Assembly (NCBI GenBank): GCA_007026445.1
Contig: VDMD01000030.1
Coordinates: forward strand, 1 to 64,000
DNA: 64,000 nt
Origin: Schizophyllum amplum
Lineage: Eukaryota; Basidiomycota; Agaricomycetes; Agaricales; Schizophyllaceae
Reading direction: 5' to 3'
Position numbers and translations under genes: made by a program. This document shows positions 1 through 11,540 of this stretch, in pieces; position 1 is the stretch's first letter, and each line of letters opens with the position of its first letter. Below the pieces are notes generated by a model, which had not been told where the DNA came from, made no database searches, and saw nothing but the letters and a program-made list of their open reading frames with translations.

Positions 1-1827
1 CCACATTCGGCCTCCCTTCATCGTCCTTCCCAACAACCCTCTTTCGGCCTACCCATTCACCGTCAGCCCCACCCTTTTACATAAACCCAACCGACTCACC
101 AACAATCGCCCAATTCCTCGTACTCGGTATCCTCAGCGCCTCTGTCTCAACCTCCCACCCACAGTGCAAGCTCAGGCTCGCCAGCCACACGCGGTACATC
201 GAGTACCCACTGCTCGCCACCGCGCCCCCGCCGCCCAATTGAGCCCCTCGACGAAGCCCGCGGGCGTGGGGTACGGCGCCCACCGCGAGCGCTGGTACTT
301 CGTGTCGAACGCCCATGCGCAGCAGGGGATGGAGATGTAGCCGGACGAGCGGTGCCGTGTGGAGAGGATGGGCACCCAGGGCGTGAGCTCGTCGGCGTGG
401 TTGCCGATGAGGAAGGCGCCGCGGGGGAGGTGGGCGTCGTCCGCCGAGCTGGTGGGGTCGAGGGCGTGCACGTGTAGGTTTTGCTGGGTTGTGGGTGGGT
501 AGTGGGACCAGGAGACGCGGGCGCGGACGTCGAAGCCGTGCCCGGAGTAGCCTTCGCTGACGAGGATGTGGGTGAGGAGACCGTTGCCGCATCTGCTTTG
601 CGTGATCAGACGGGGATTGATATGAAGGACGGATGGCTTGCCCAAGGTCCACGAAGCCGCCTGGCGGTTGAGGCCAGCGCTTCCACGGCTCGTCGTCGAG
701 CGCCTCCACATGCTCATCCTCAGCTCGAGCCTCGTCGTCGAACGTGTACTTCCATAGAAGCATGAGGTACGTCGCAATCCCGATATCCTGTCGAGAAATC
801 AGTCATTGCCATCATTCAAGCAACCAGACGACAGGCAGCCTGACAGCGCATCAAACACGTCGCCTCCAGCAGACAGCACACAAACACGCCGCGCGCCATC
901 CCAGCAAGCACGCAGCCCACACGCCCCTCACCTCAAACACATGCTTCAACGGATCCGTGCTCTCCTGCCACTCATCCACGAGGTGCCGATGCCGCGCGCG
1001 CATGGCGAGGTAGAGGTCCTGGTACGGCTCGCGCGGCACGAGGCAGTCGTGGTGCACGCGCTTCTTGTATTGAGTGAGCGCGCCCCAGCCGTAGCGGTGC
1101 GCGGTCTCGAGGAGGGCGAGGCCGGTGCGGTAGAGGCGGGAATTGACGTCTGGAGAGGTGACGTCTGCGAGAGCTTGGCAGGGGAGCGGGTCGACCTCGA
1201 GGCGGAGGGTGGCGGCGGGTTCGTCGACCGAGGTGGCGGCGGTACCGCTGGCGGGAGTAGCGCCACTGTCGCTGACGGAGGTAGCGGCGCCTCTGCCTAT
1301 TGCAGAGGTAATGTACCGGAAGGCGAGATGGGAGACGGCCGGGTGGTAGTAGGGTAGTGAGCCGCCGTCGGGGATGATAGGCGTAAGCACGAGGACGGAG
1401 GGTATATGGTCGGAAGGGGCGCAGTAGAATGTACAGTACTGTTCCAGAGCAGCGTCACGGCCGGGTCGCCGAGGCAGTAGTTTCCTATGGATGCAGCGCG
1501 AAGGAGTGAAGCCATCCAGCGCCGGGATACTATCCGGGAAGTCCTCCTTCGTCTCAGAGAGGCAATCCGAGCGGAGGATCAAGGTTGAGTTGTACTCGGG
1601 ATGGTGAACGAGCTGTTCGAGCGCGGGTTCAAACTGACGACGTGCTGATTAGATGAAGATTTCCGGAAGATGAGGCGAAACCTGACCAAGTCTTGAGGAA
1701 ATCCGGCAGAACAGGATATAAGAGGGACCCACGTCTTTCCATTGGTTTCATGAAGAGGTGTATGGTCAAGGGGGGAGATACATGGCGTCGGATTGTATTT
1801 GGGGCGCTGCGATGCGGGTTCCGCCAT
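1..1827 (-). CDS. TRM44: tRNA (uridine-2'-O)-methyltransferase TRM44 (C-terminus off left edge; apparent frameshift)
   Basis: AdoMet-dependent methyltransferase that makes 2'-O-methyluridine at position 44 of tRNA-Ser in the cytoplasm (family knowledge). Exons read 1827-1687, 1633-932, 787-642, 592-100 and 48-1 (continuing off the window). Diagnostic segments are HHPEYNSTLILRSD in exon 2, the SAM-binding VDLGCGNGLL across the exon 3/4 junction, LIGNHADELTPW and IPCCAWAFD in exon 4, and CGWEVETEALRIPSTRNWAIVG near the C-terminus, all typical of Trm44. The start is the ATG at 1827, with a short exon before the conserved HPEYNS block. Intron 593-641 is GC-AG, the others GT-AG. Exon 4 is out of frame by one base: the frame of the SAM domain must shift near 235-241 to reach the conserved C-terminus, otherwise translation stops at 172. 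This may be a sequencing error or real inactivation. Confidence 0.88.
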
Positions 1828-2643
1828 TGTCTGAGGGACGTAGCCTGTGAGACGGAGAGCGCAGCTCACTGATGTTCACATACTGAGAGGGATCCGTCCG
1901 CGTTGATATTCGGAAGATAGTTAGAGTGTCAGGCTCGGCATTCGCGTATGGATTACCCAGTCAGGGTAAGCGCCAACCTGTGTCGCTTCCGAATCGGGAT
2001 AGTGATGGCAGAATTCAGATGGTGATGTGATCGGATTTTCTGATGTGATGTTGTCAGCGATGAGGCCAAAACAGGCAATCGTCACGTACATATGCTCAGC
2101 GTGACGAATGTACTTTGTCTCGAACTCTCATCTATGTAAGTACACGAGCAGGCTTGCCCACGACTTATTCTTTTGTCGCCAGTCAGAAGTTTCTGTGTCA
2201 GCAAACTATCTTCAGGGAATCGAGAAGCTAATTGGCCTTGATGTCGTACTTGTACTCGTTCTGCTCGTCAAAACTCTGTTGTCCGCTGCAGACATTGCAT
2301 AAATACTTCGTTATCTTCCCCTGCAGCACGAGTCTGTAGAGCTTTACATCCCCTATGCTATTCAAGAACAATGCACGCCTGGATGTCCCTCTTTGGGCAG
2401 CAATCGACGCGGAGCGCAAGTTGAAGAGATCTGACGTTCCAAACTCGGCCGAATACACTCCGAGTTCCGACTTGATGAGGGCGTTGGCAAACAATTACAA
2501 CTACAAAACGGGTTATAAGACCTCGCGGCGCTACATATCGCTCTTTTTCTCCTTTCCCCGCCCTTCCCTCCCGTCTACTTTGCCTCCCATCGCTTTCCCG
2601 ACATCGACTTCCATGGTCCTGAATTTTCTGGCCTTTCCTGCGC
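1828..2643. other. Intergenic region between TRM44 and an unassigned plus-strand ORF
   Basis: No protein I recognise. It holds the presumed TRM44 promoter, an AT-richer stretch, and near its right end a TATA-like TTATAAGA at 2513-2520 followed by a CT-rich tract at about 2541-2610. The same TTATAAGA octamer lies in front of the carboxylesterase gene, so this is probably the promoter of the ORF that starts at 2644. Confidence 0.4.
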
Positions 2644-3027
2644 ATGGCTAAGCGCCCTGACGCCGATGCCTCTGTTGACGACGTCGTCTATCTGAACGCC
2701 GTCCTAGTGCTCCTTTTGAAGTCATGGCCCACCGTCAACATCGAGCGAGGCCTTCGCGACGCGTCTGATCAACGAGGTACGTCGTACAATCTTATCGAGA
2801 CGCTTGTGGCTTATCTGGCCTTCAGGATTCTGACCGAAGATCCGACCGGCCAAGGTCGCCGTCTCATGAGATTGTACCCCTCCCCGCCCCAGATCCCTGT
2901 CCGTCCACACTCATCCTTGGTCATGGGTGCCACCGCGCTTCCTCCTTCCAGCACATCATCCTACCTTCCAATCCTCGCCGCCACATCTCTCCCTGGACAG
3001 TCATATGCCCATGCCCTGCTAGTCTAG
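2644..3027 (+). CDS. Unassigned 127-aa ORF
   Basis: Open frame starting MAKRPDADASVDDVVYLNAV, followed by a hydrophobic/amphipathic stretch (residues 16-60) and a Pro/Ser-rich tail. I recognise no domain. Support is contextual: a TATA-like box and CT-rich tract lie 125 to 35 bp upstream, and the stop at 3027 falls 22 bp from the stop of a convergent minus-strand gene. A GTACGT donor-like site at residue 45 means the real product may be spliced differently. An alternative start at 2611 gives only a short peptide. Confidence 0.28.
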   Translation: MAKRPDADASVDDVVYLNAVLVLLLKSWPTVNIERGLRDASDQRGTSYNLIETLVAYLAFRILTEDPTGQGRRLMRLYPSPPQIPVRPHSSLVMGATALPPSSTSSYLPILAATSLPGQSYAHALLV

Positions 3028-3048
3028 CTCACTGTTGTCAGGACCTCG

Positions 3049-4786
3049 TCAACATGGTCTACAGCTGGAGATTTGGACGATGCTACGCAGGACGAGAGGA
3101 TCGTCGACAGCGGACCGCAGGGCTTGCACGTCATCAGTAGCGAGATCACGTGACCGCCGACTTTCTGGTCGAGAGCGTTCACGACATGCAGCAGACGGTC
3201 GATTGGGAGTGGTCTGCAGCTATCAAGGTAGGTGAGTAGATACACTTACTCCTTGCAATAAAAGTACCTTTGCCCATCTGTTGTTGCTTGATGCCCCGTC
3301 GTTGTTCATCTTTGTCGGATGTTCCTTCGTTGGCCACGTTTGCTCTGGCGTGGTGACTGACTGATTGACCGCGAGTAACCGCGTTGGCGGCAGGCTGGAG
3401 GTGCTGCTCGTGTCACCGTATACTGGGGCAGGCTTCGTATATGCCGGTGCTAGTTGGAGTTCGGCGTGCAGGTCAATAGGTGTACCCGGTTCGTCGGCAT
3501 CGTGCAAGGGGAAACTTCGTTCTTGGATACCTTCCTGGGTTCTGGCTCAAGTTCCGGTAGGTATGGCTGGATCATTTGTAGATACTGATGTGAGTGTTCA
3601 TCATAAGAGAAGATGGCTGTGCTCACGCGCATGTCGTAGGTCGGTCGTATGTAAGGGAACGTGAATATACGCTGGTTCTATGGTCGAGCTATTCGTCGTT
3701 TTGATGGTTGTGGCAACTATGAGTAGGTCAAGTAAGCTGAAGGGCTAAATGTTTAGGAACGACGGCACATACGGCTGCAGGAGAGGAACGTTTGGTGCGC
3801 CTGCGACTTTTGCTGCTCGAGTACGTCGAGAGGCAAGTGGCGATGACATGCCTTTCTCTGCGCCGACGGGGGTTTGCCAATGATGCTACAAAGTGCCTGT
3901 GTTGTGGTGCGTCCGTGTACGGCATGAAGGAGCGGCTCGTTGCGTATAGACGGTGTACGCAACATGGCCATAAAGTCCCACCCTTGCCCCGAGCGTCAAC
4001 AGGCTCCTACAGGTCCGCCCAGCATCGGCATGTATATGCGGTATGGCCAATCCGGGGCTCCGAGTCGTGCACGTACCGGAGCCAGGGCTTGGAAGCGTTG
4101 AGAGGGTGTGCAGCCCTGCTCCCGGGTACACGAAGAGGTCAGTGCTTCGCCGACTCTGGAAGGAATGCAGGCTAACTTATATCTTGGCTGGCAGGTTCTG
4201 CGAGCGGCATCGCGACAGAGCAACGACACCTGGGCGACAGTGAGCGAGGGCAAGCTGCTACGTGGAGCGCCGGTGAAGCGAGCCTCATTGACGAACGCGG
4301 AGCATCTCTCCTGCGTGTCCTGCGAGGGATCAGGATATCACGGCGACGAAGAACGAGACGAAGAATACTGAATGAAGAGAGCGGTCGACAGGTCGACGAC
4401 AGGAAGCACGCAAGAATCAGCAGGAGTCTTCTAGTCTATGGACGGCGGAGGGGAGGACGACGTACGCAATACCTCATCGTCCTCGGTGTCGTCGTGCCGG
4501 ATCTCATGCGTATCCGTGAGCGGTACCGCAATTGGGCGTTGGCGTCCCTGGCTGGCCAGGGTGCAGCTGTGAGTGGATCAGCAGCAATAAGGTTAGATCA
4601 TCGTCCTGCCTGCACAATGCGCCTATGCTCACCTGTATTCTTCAAGGTGAGGGACCGCACCAAAGATCGTAGACGCAGCACGCTTGGCGGGCGCCCGAAT
4701 ATCAACACGCGAAGCCGCAGAAGGTGCCCAAGCTCGATCTCGGAAATGATCATCGCGTCCAACGACACCATACAGCGACGTCGAGC
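3049..4786 (-). CDS. Unassigned multi-exon gene (5' end unresolved)
   Basis: Eight consecutive minus-strand exons chain with consistent phases: 4786-4633, 4566-4473, 4319-4230, 4155-4077, 3982-3773, 3716-3627, 3545-3268 and 3219-3049. Most junctions are good GT-AG sites, for example GTACGTG at 4076, GTATGTG at 3772 and GTGAGC at 4632. The weakest are the GAG acceptor at 3546 and the long intron 4320-4472. The product is rich in Ser, Thr, Pro and Arg, with an acidic patch HDDTEDDEDTQE, and ends with QISSCRPC. I recognise no family. The first coding exon was not found: the 4786 exon opens after a CTAAC branch-point-like sequence and a CAG acceptor, so an upstream exon is needed. Spacing to the convergent ORF ending at 3027 supports the 3' end. 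Confidence 0.42.
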
Positions 4787-5355
4787 CTGTGCGTTAGCGA
4801 GCTGGTAGGACGTCTAGGTTTCAATCATATCATGGCTGTAGTCGCAGTTGTCCGCGAAGCAGCCACGCCCAGCGACCACCGAAAGCCTACCAGATTATGC
4901 GACTCCCAACCCATCCGAAGCATAGGTCTACAAACCTCTGGCGTGCCCCTTCACCAGCAGATCGTGCGGCAGCTCGTAAGGACGGCCAAGCGCAAGTACA
5001 AAGACCGCGTCGGGTTGCGGCGCCGACGCACCTCGTGGAAAATCCGAACTTTGGCTACCGCATATCTTCGCCAGGTAAAAGGCTCATCTCAAGTAGACCG
5101 TTCGACGCTCATATTACCCAGAAGTCTGCATGCGAAATTTCGAGGACGAGCGGAGTCGACAGCGCGTTGGCGCTCAAGATTTCAAACTCAGCGGCGCGAT
5201 TTACTTTGTGCATGTTTGTCACGCCCGTTACTGCCACCGTCCATTCTGGAATTCGGCTTCCCCGCTCTCTCTCTTCCCTTGCTCCCTTCCTCCCACTGGA
5301 TCCGCGGCTTTCGGCTGATTTTCTCCAACACGGAGAGTGCGAACAAGGACAGAAT
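4787..5355. other. Intergenic region upstream of the 801-aa zinc-binding-like gene
   Basis: Expected to hold the promoter of the plus-strand gene at 5356 and the missing 5' exon of the minus-strand gene ending at 3049. A CT-rich tract lies at about 5262-5300. The open frames here are weak and I assign none. Confidence 0.35.
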
Positions 5356-7918
5356 ATGGCAGAGTCTCTCTTAGGGACGGAATCATCTCCTTGGGCAAGG
5401 TGCGTGGGCCAGACACTGATTCTTCGCGTCTTCTGACGCTATTCTCGCAGGCCCAACGCATATGACAGCTACCAAGGGGATTCCTGGGACGCCCTGAACA
5501 CAGGAAGAGATGGAGAAGACGCTTTCAACACCACCAGCTACTCGGGGGACTCCCGAGACGACTTTGAATTGGACCCGCCTATCTCCTACGACGAGAGCTT
5601 GAACCTGGTGCACTCCCCGCAAGACCAAGCCGAAGTGGAGCTGCAGGAAAGCATTGATGCAGTATACGCTGCATTGCACCCACAGCCGAAGCAAGGAGGC
5701 GGCTCAACGATTGAGTCGGGGCAAGAAGAGCTCAACGATGATGAGGACGCGGATGCGTCTGGTGAAGACGACGACGGAGAGAACATCACTTTCATTCCCA
5801 ATTCCCCCATCACCACCACCACCGCCAATGGCGCGAAGCTCAATGAGCATCCCACACGCGACGAAAATATGCGTCTCGACGATGCGCGGCAGTTGTCACC
5901 ACCCCCGTCACAGGCGATTGAGGCTGTGAATGCCGCCGCTTCTGCGCGTCGACTGGCGCCTCTGGCCATTCCGCGCCGCCTGATCAGCCCCGACATTCGT
6001 GACTCGCCCACGTCCGACAAAGCTTACAACTCCCCTGGCACGAAGGTTGTGCAGCTGCAGGGATGCGTCGCTGGCGAGCAGGGTGCCCGCGCGGTAGACG
6101 CGATACACGGTCCGGATAGTCTGGAGACATGTGATCGCCTCGATATCGATGCCGATAACGCCGAATTGGAGATCGGCGTAATCGGCGCTGCAATCGGAAC
6201 GACCCTAGGCGAGGCGACAGACGACTTCCTCGAGAAACTCGCCCGAGAAATTGCGGCCGCAGAGCTTCAGAGCTCCAGAAGGTAAGTGATACTTCGATGT
6301 CGTCGGCAGCGTACGGTCTCTGACGCGTTTGCAGTGAACAAGATGGGGTCCCACATCCCGCAATCGCGGCTGAGTGAGTGCAACAATCACTCTCGCTTCG
6401 CGTCTTTGCTAATTGAAAAATTGCAGGACTCAACAAGTCCGCAACGACATACAGGATCCCCCTTCGCGCGAGCCCTACGGACGCGCTCGCACTGAGAATT
6501 ATGACGTGACGTCTTTGCCTGGCGCGACCCAGGTTGCGACACGGGAACGGCAGGTGCCATCCGCCTTCGACGTGGACAGCCACGGCCCCGTGACCTCTGA
6601 TCTGCACAACGCGCAACCCGAACCGAGCCAATCGACCTCCTCGAGCTATGCGGACAACAGCGGGTCTCAGCAGCGTCGCGCAGCTCATAGTGCCGTATAT
6701 GCGACGCCTGCGCCACCTTATGTGGATGCGCGATATGCCCTATCTCGCGCGCCGAAGCGGGCAGCAAGCAACGAACAGCTACGGCCAACGCTCAAGTACT
6801 TGCGAGCTGCGGAGGTTCCCGGCCAATCGCAACCGCAGAGGCAGGCTCGTCCCATGGCGAGGATGACTGCACCGCGCCTTCCAGCTCAACATGACATGCC
6901 AGGACCCTCAACTGGTGTGCGCAATCTCCCAGGGACGACGAGTCAGTCGACTCCTTCTGACTGGCGCGTAGACTACGGCCAAGGGAACTTCATCCCTCAG
7001 GGGATGATGATGCCGCCGGACCCTCGCTCAGTTGACAACGGGTGGCAGTACTCCGACTTCGACTACGCTCAGGTCGGCGTCGCGGGCCTACTTCCGCAGC
7101 TTGCGGGTCCGTCGAACGGGCTACCGTACGGAAGGCAGGGACTCTCTGACGACCAGCATAATTATTGGCGCGAGATGCCAGCTCCCACACACCAACAGCC
7201 CGAGCCGCCTTCTCAGGCAATGATCCAAGTCCTGCCGTCTCATGAACCTCAGGCCTATTCCTATGGCCATCACGTCGCTCCTCCATCCTCCAGCCAGGGT
7301 CTCAACGCCCAAGACGTTGATGCCGGCTCGATCACAACTATGAGTGAGCGCCGACGCGGGAAAAAGCGTGCTCTTCCCTCGCCGCAAACTGGCGACGTCG
7401 CCGGCCCTGTTGGCGTATCAGCTGTGGTCTCTTCTACCCCTGCTCCCGCCGCTTCTGCTCAAGATTCGAATATGCCCAAGGAGCATATCCTTTCACATGA
7501 TGACTCTTACAACGTGAATGCCGAATGTAACGCGTCCGTGGCGTCCCTGCTTGCGGCCTACCCTCACCCCGCGCCTCACGTTCCCCAACCGGGCGATCCC
7601 CTCCATGCCGGCGACATCCGTTACTGCCAGTGTGTCAACGAAGATGACACCCTGTGCGCATTTGATTACGGGAAGAAGCTAGAGAAAGGTGATGAGAAGC
7701 TGAGGGAGAAGTTCGACGAACATATGATCAAACATCATCTCAACCCGTACTGCGAAAGAAAGTGGGGCCTTACCAGGACACATTGCGCGAAGAACCGTGT
7801 TCCTTGCATGATATGGAACTGCACGCAAATCGCTATAACGATGGGCGGTATGCTGACTCATGCACGCCGCCACTACGGCATGCAGGACAGGAAGAAAAAG
7901 ACAGGCAAAGGGGAGTGA
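5356..7918 (+). CDS. 801-aa protein with acidic N-half and C-terminal Cys/His (C2H2-like) module
   Basis: Four exons, 5356-5399, 5451-6281, 6335-6373 and 6427-7918, with GTGCGT, GTAAGT and GTGAGT donors and consistent phases (801 aa). The ATG at 5356 opens MAESLLGTESSPWAR. The first 280 residues are acidic and low complexity (EELNDDEDADASGEDDD); the middle is Pro/Gln/Ser-rich with no visible fold. The last 100 residues carry ordered-looking Cys/His residues: YCQCVNEDDTLC, HMIKHHLNPYC, and a C-x4-C ... H-x3-H pair in CMIWNC and HARRH, followed by a basic tail. The layout of disordered body plus terminal zinc-binding-like module resembles fungal transcription regulators, but I cannot name a family and DNA binding is only inferred. 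Confidence 0.7.
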
Positions 7919-8741
7919 TGGGGGGAGATCATCTTTCGTGCTGCTCATATTGGTTTACGGTGAGGGATAGTGGTGCTCTTATCTGGTAAGTTTTGCTGTG
8001 TACTGGACAATGTCTCTCGACAGAATGATGTATGTGTCGCTGTACCCCCCGACTTCATGTACGTGTACGCATCAGTGTACTACCCACATCTTCTGTATGC
8101 TCACGCACTGCGGAATACCCATATGCCGGCGGGTCAAGCTGAATATCACTTCTCATTCTCCAAACACGGACACATATATATCTAACATATGTATAAACTC
8201 TCTCGCCCAAGAGGCCGCCGAAATTCAACTTGGTGGCACGTGAATGTCATGTGATTCTGATCCTGTGTCGAATCTTGACATGGCATTGAGTGGCGAGTTT
8301 GATCTCTGACCATCACCAGAAATCAGAAGTTAGAGTAGATCCTGTGTCACCACGACCAGAAAGAGCTGCTATGCCTAAGGAATGTCATTCATCGTGGTCT
8401 GGATGTGACGTCACGACGGACATGTCCGGATTCAGCCGGGATTGATCCAGCCCGGACAATGGCCATCTTCCACGCATGGTACCGTCGAGCCTACTCGCTC
8501 CGACACGGTCCCTCAAGTATTTCCCAGCCCCAATCTCGTCCGTTGGCATAGGCTATAGCCAGAACTCCACGTCCGAATCTGTGGCCCTTTCGCGAAATCA
8601 CATCAGCCTCGATCCTCGACCGCGTGGCATGGCAGCTGCCAGTGAGCAGCAGCTGATCACCATCTGGCGCTTATAAGAGCCCACTGAGGCAGAGCTCGAT
8701 ACCACCTGCTTTCCGCTTCTTGCTCTAGGCACTCATCCGTC
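7919..8741. other. Intergenic region, terminator side and carboxylesterase promoter
   Basis: Holds the 3' flank of the upstream gene and the promoter of the carboxylesterase gene. A TATA-like TTATAAGA lies at 8671-8678. No coding sequence was recognised. Confidence 0.4.
8671..8678 (+). promoter_or_regulatory. TATA-like box of the carboxylesterase gene
   Basis: TTATAAGA, about 64 bp upstream of the ATG at 8742. The distance suits a core promoter in this compact genome. Confidence 0.45.
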
Positions 8742-11295
8742 ATGCATCCGCTACTTGGACATAATCTCTTCGGTCACCTTGCCTCGCTCGTACCCATGGC
8801 AGCAGCAGCCGCCGAGTTAGGCGGTGTGTCGCTAATGTTCAACAATGATGGAAACTGGACCGTAGGGTTCTCTCGCCTTATTCGAAGTATATGCTGACTC
8901 TTTATTCCAAAAAGGACTTCGCTGCGAAGCCCAGTGCACTGTTGTTCCATGAGGCCACGACGCGAGCACATGCACAAGAGATTTGTGCTGAACATGGAGA
9001 GTCCCTTCTCACTGCTGACCAGTACGTAATCCAGCTTCGTGATCCTAGATCCGCTTGCATGCTGACTTCATGCTCCCAGTTTCGAGCATTACATCGCCTA
9101 CTATCAATCTCTAGGTCAACTCGCGGACGAACAGGAACTTTGGCTCGACGGAGAGGAAGATCTGTTTACCGACGATCAAGATATTGCTGCAAGCCACCGG
9201 CGACCGTTTCTCTGTACCAACTCCGCGCCGCATACCGTTGATGTCGATACAGACTTCTCTTCGCATCCGCGGATGACGGTGTACTCGAAAGGTCTCAACA
9301 TCACGGGGACGCGCGACCACCTTGCGTTCCGGTTCATGGGCATTCCTTATGCTAAGCCTCCGACTGGTTCGCTGCGCTTTCGGTATCCCCAGCCTTTCGA
9401 AGGCACGGATGTCGACGCGACAGGATGTACGTCATCTCAACCACCTTGATCCTCAAGCGATGCATTGACCCACTGCAGTCAAGCCCGCATGCCTTCAGTA
9501 CGGCTACTTCGGCAGCAACGATCAAGGGCTCATGCCTTGGGGCAATAGCGAAGACTGGTGTGTGACGCTCATCTTTCTTTCGTTCGTCCGTGATTCTAAG
9601 TGAACACTCGAAGCCTGTACCTGAACGTCTTTACGCCCCATTTGCCGCTGAACTCGACGCGTCCAGGCGCGGGGAAGGCGGTGGTTTTCTGGATCCACGG
9701 CGGAGGCAACACCGGGGGGACTGGTGCGGACGCTACATTCGATGGTGGCAGCCTTGCATCTCGCGCCGATGTCGTTGTCGTCACCATCAACTATCGGTTG
9801 AACATTTTTGGTGAGTATCTCTTTTTCTACTTTATCTTGCTGTCTCGGCGTGCTGACTTAACATCCGCAGGCTTCCTCGGTCTTGCCGACGGGGTCGTGA
9901 CTGGCAACTATGCCCTTGCTGACAAGATCGCTGCGCTTCAGTGGGTGCAAACGCATATCACTGCTTTCGGCGGCGATCCTTCCCGCGTCATGATTCTCGG
10001 GCAGTCCGCCGGCGGCTTCTCGGTCGTCGACCTTGTGAGCTCTCCTATGGCTGCGGGTCTCTTCTCTCGTGCAGTCTCCATGTCGGGCGGCTCAAGCTCG
10101 ATCCAAACGCCCCAAGAAGGAGAGGCGGCTGTGGGTAAGCGATCTCTATATGCATGTTATCCTGCGCTGATGGCTGTCGTTCAGGGCCTCATATCGCACG
10201 ATACTGTCCGGGCGTGAATGGCACGGAACGGCTTTCGTGCCTGCAGGAGCTACCAGCAGAGACGGTTCTGAATATGACTACATCACTCGGATCGTGGACG
10301 ACAACTGACGATGGCGTTTACCGTACGGGGACGTCTATCGAGCGTGCCGCCATGGGCCCTTCAGGCGTAAATAGCGTGCCCTACATGGCGGGCTTTCTTC
10401 CGGACGAGGGACAGTCGTGAGTTTACCTGCCGAAGGAGGATATCGGCTTGTGCTTATGATCTTCTCATAGCCTTCTGGGAGAGGCGATCGCACCCAATGC
10501 GACCGACTTCAACGCGTCCCTCGTCCGCGTGGTCGGCGCAGACCTCGCGAAGACTGTCATTGAGTCCGGCCTTTGGCAGATCAGCGACGAGTTCACGCCC
10601 TGTAAGTCGGTCCTCGAGCACGAACTATTGACATGTATGGCTGACCCTTCACCCTACTGTCAGACAATGCGACCATCAACGTCTACACGAATAACCGCCT
10701 CACATGTCACGCAGAAGAGTTCATAGCCGCCGCCGCATCTTCTGGCGCGTTTTCTTCACTGTGAGCATACCAATGACACCTCGAATCTACCAAAGATGGT
10801 GCTAAACCGCCGCGACAAGACATGTGTACAACATGCACTGGGCGTACGCGCTGTCGTACTACGACCCCTATAATTTGTGCACGTTCCCTGTCGGGGAGCC
10901 GGACACTCCGTATTACATGTGCCACAGCGGAGACTTGTACGAGGTAAGTTTACGCGCTACGTCGAGTGCCTGCCGTTCTTCACTAACACCAACTCAAGGT
11001 TTTCGGCACGTACTACTTCTTCGATCAGCCCGTCCGCACTCCCGAGGACATCTATCACACCCTCTTGGTGCAGGACATGCTAGGCGCGTTCGCACGCACG
11101 GGAGACCCCAACCCAGACCCTGCGTATCTTTCTGTGCGCGGGTACGAGAGCACCTTGAAGGCGATGGAGAGATGGCGTTGGCCAGAGTATACTCAGGACG
11201 AGCAGAGGGTGGCGGCGTTGCGATACTCGAAGCTTGGGGAAGAGGATGGCCTTCCGGATCGCGCAAGATGCAGTGTCTTGCTCGGGAGTGCTTAG
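8742..11295 (+). CDS. Secreted type-B carboxylesterase/lipase (alpha/beta hydrolase)
   Basis: Hydrolyses carboxylic esters; substrate not predictable. Eleven exons with consistent phases: 8742-8861, 8915-9021, 9080-9426, 9479-9557, 9614-9810, 9871-10134, 10185-10416, 10471-10601, 10664-10760, 10820-10943 and 10999-11295 (664 aa). The N-terminus is hydrophobic and Ala/Leu-rich, consistent with a signal peptide. Hallmarks in order: GTRDHLAFRFMGIPYAKPP, the EDCLYLNV motif split by an intron, the oxyanion-loop WIHGGG, the nucleophile elbow GQSAGG (catalytic Ser in exon 6), an acidic residue in PDEG as candidate triad acid, and CHSGDLY with the probable catalytic His. The roughly 170-residue N-terminal extension before GTRDH is usual in this basidiomycete subgroup. 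Several NxS/T sites fit secretion. Confidence 0.9.
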
Positions 11296-11540
11296 TGGGC
11301 AGGGATATCACCGCATGTTGTCAACATGTTGTACATGGTTACGTGTAGGTCACAAATTCAGTCGTACACGCGAGAAGACGTAGTGTACCAACTACTAATG
11401 CGAGGCTCCTTGCAAGACTCGATTGATTCGTCAGACACGCGGCAGTTGCCAGCATGCCACGTTGCACGGGGTGGATGACCGTTGATCCGATATCTGTCCT
11501 TTGCAGTCACCATCGTCCTCTCCGGATTTCTGGTCTATTC

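Noticed and set aside
851..1357. Plus-strand ORF opposite TRM44
   Set aside because: Antisense shadow of the well supported TRM44 exon 2.
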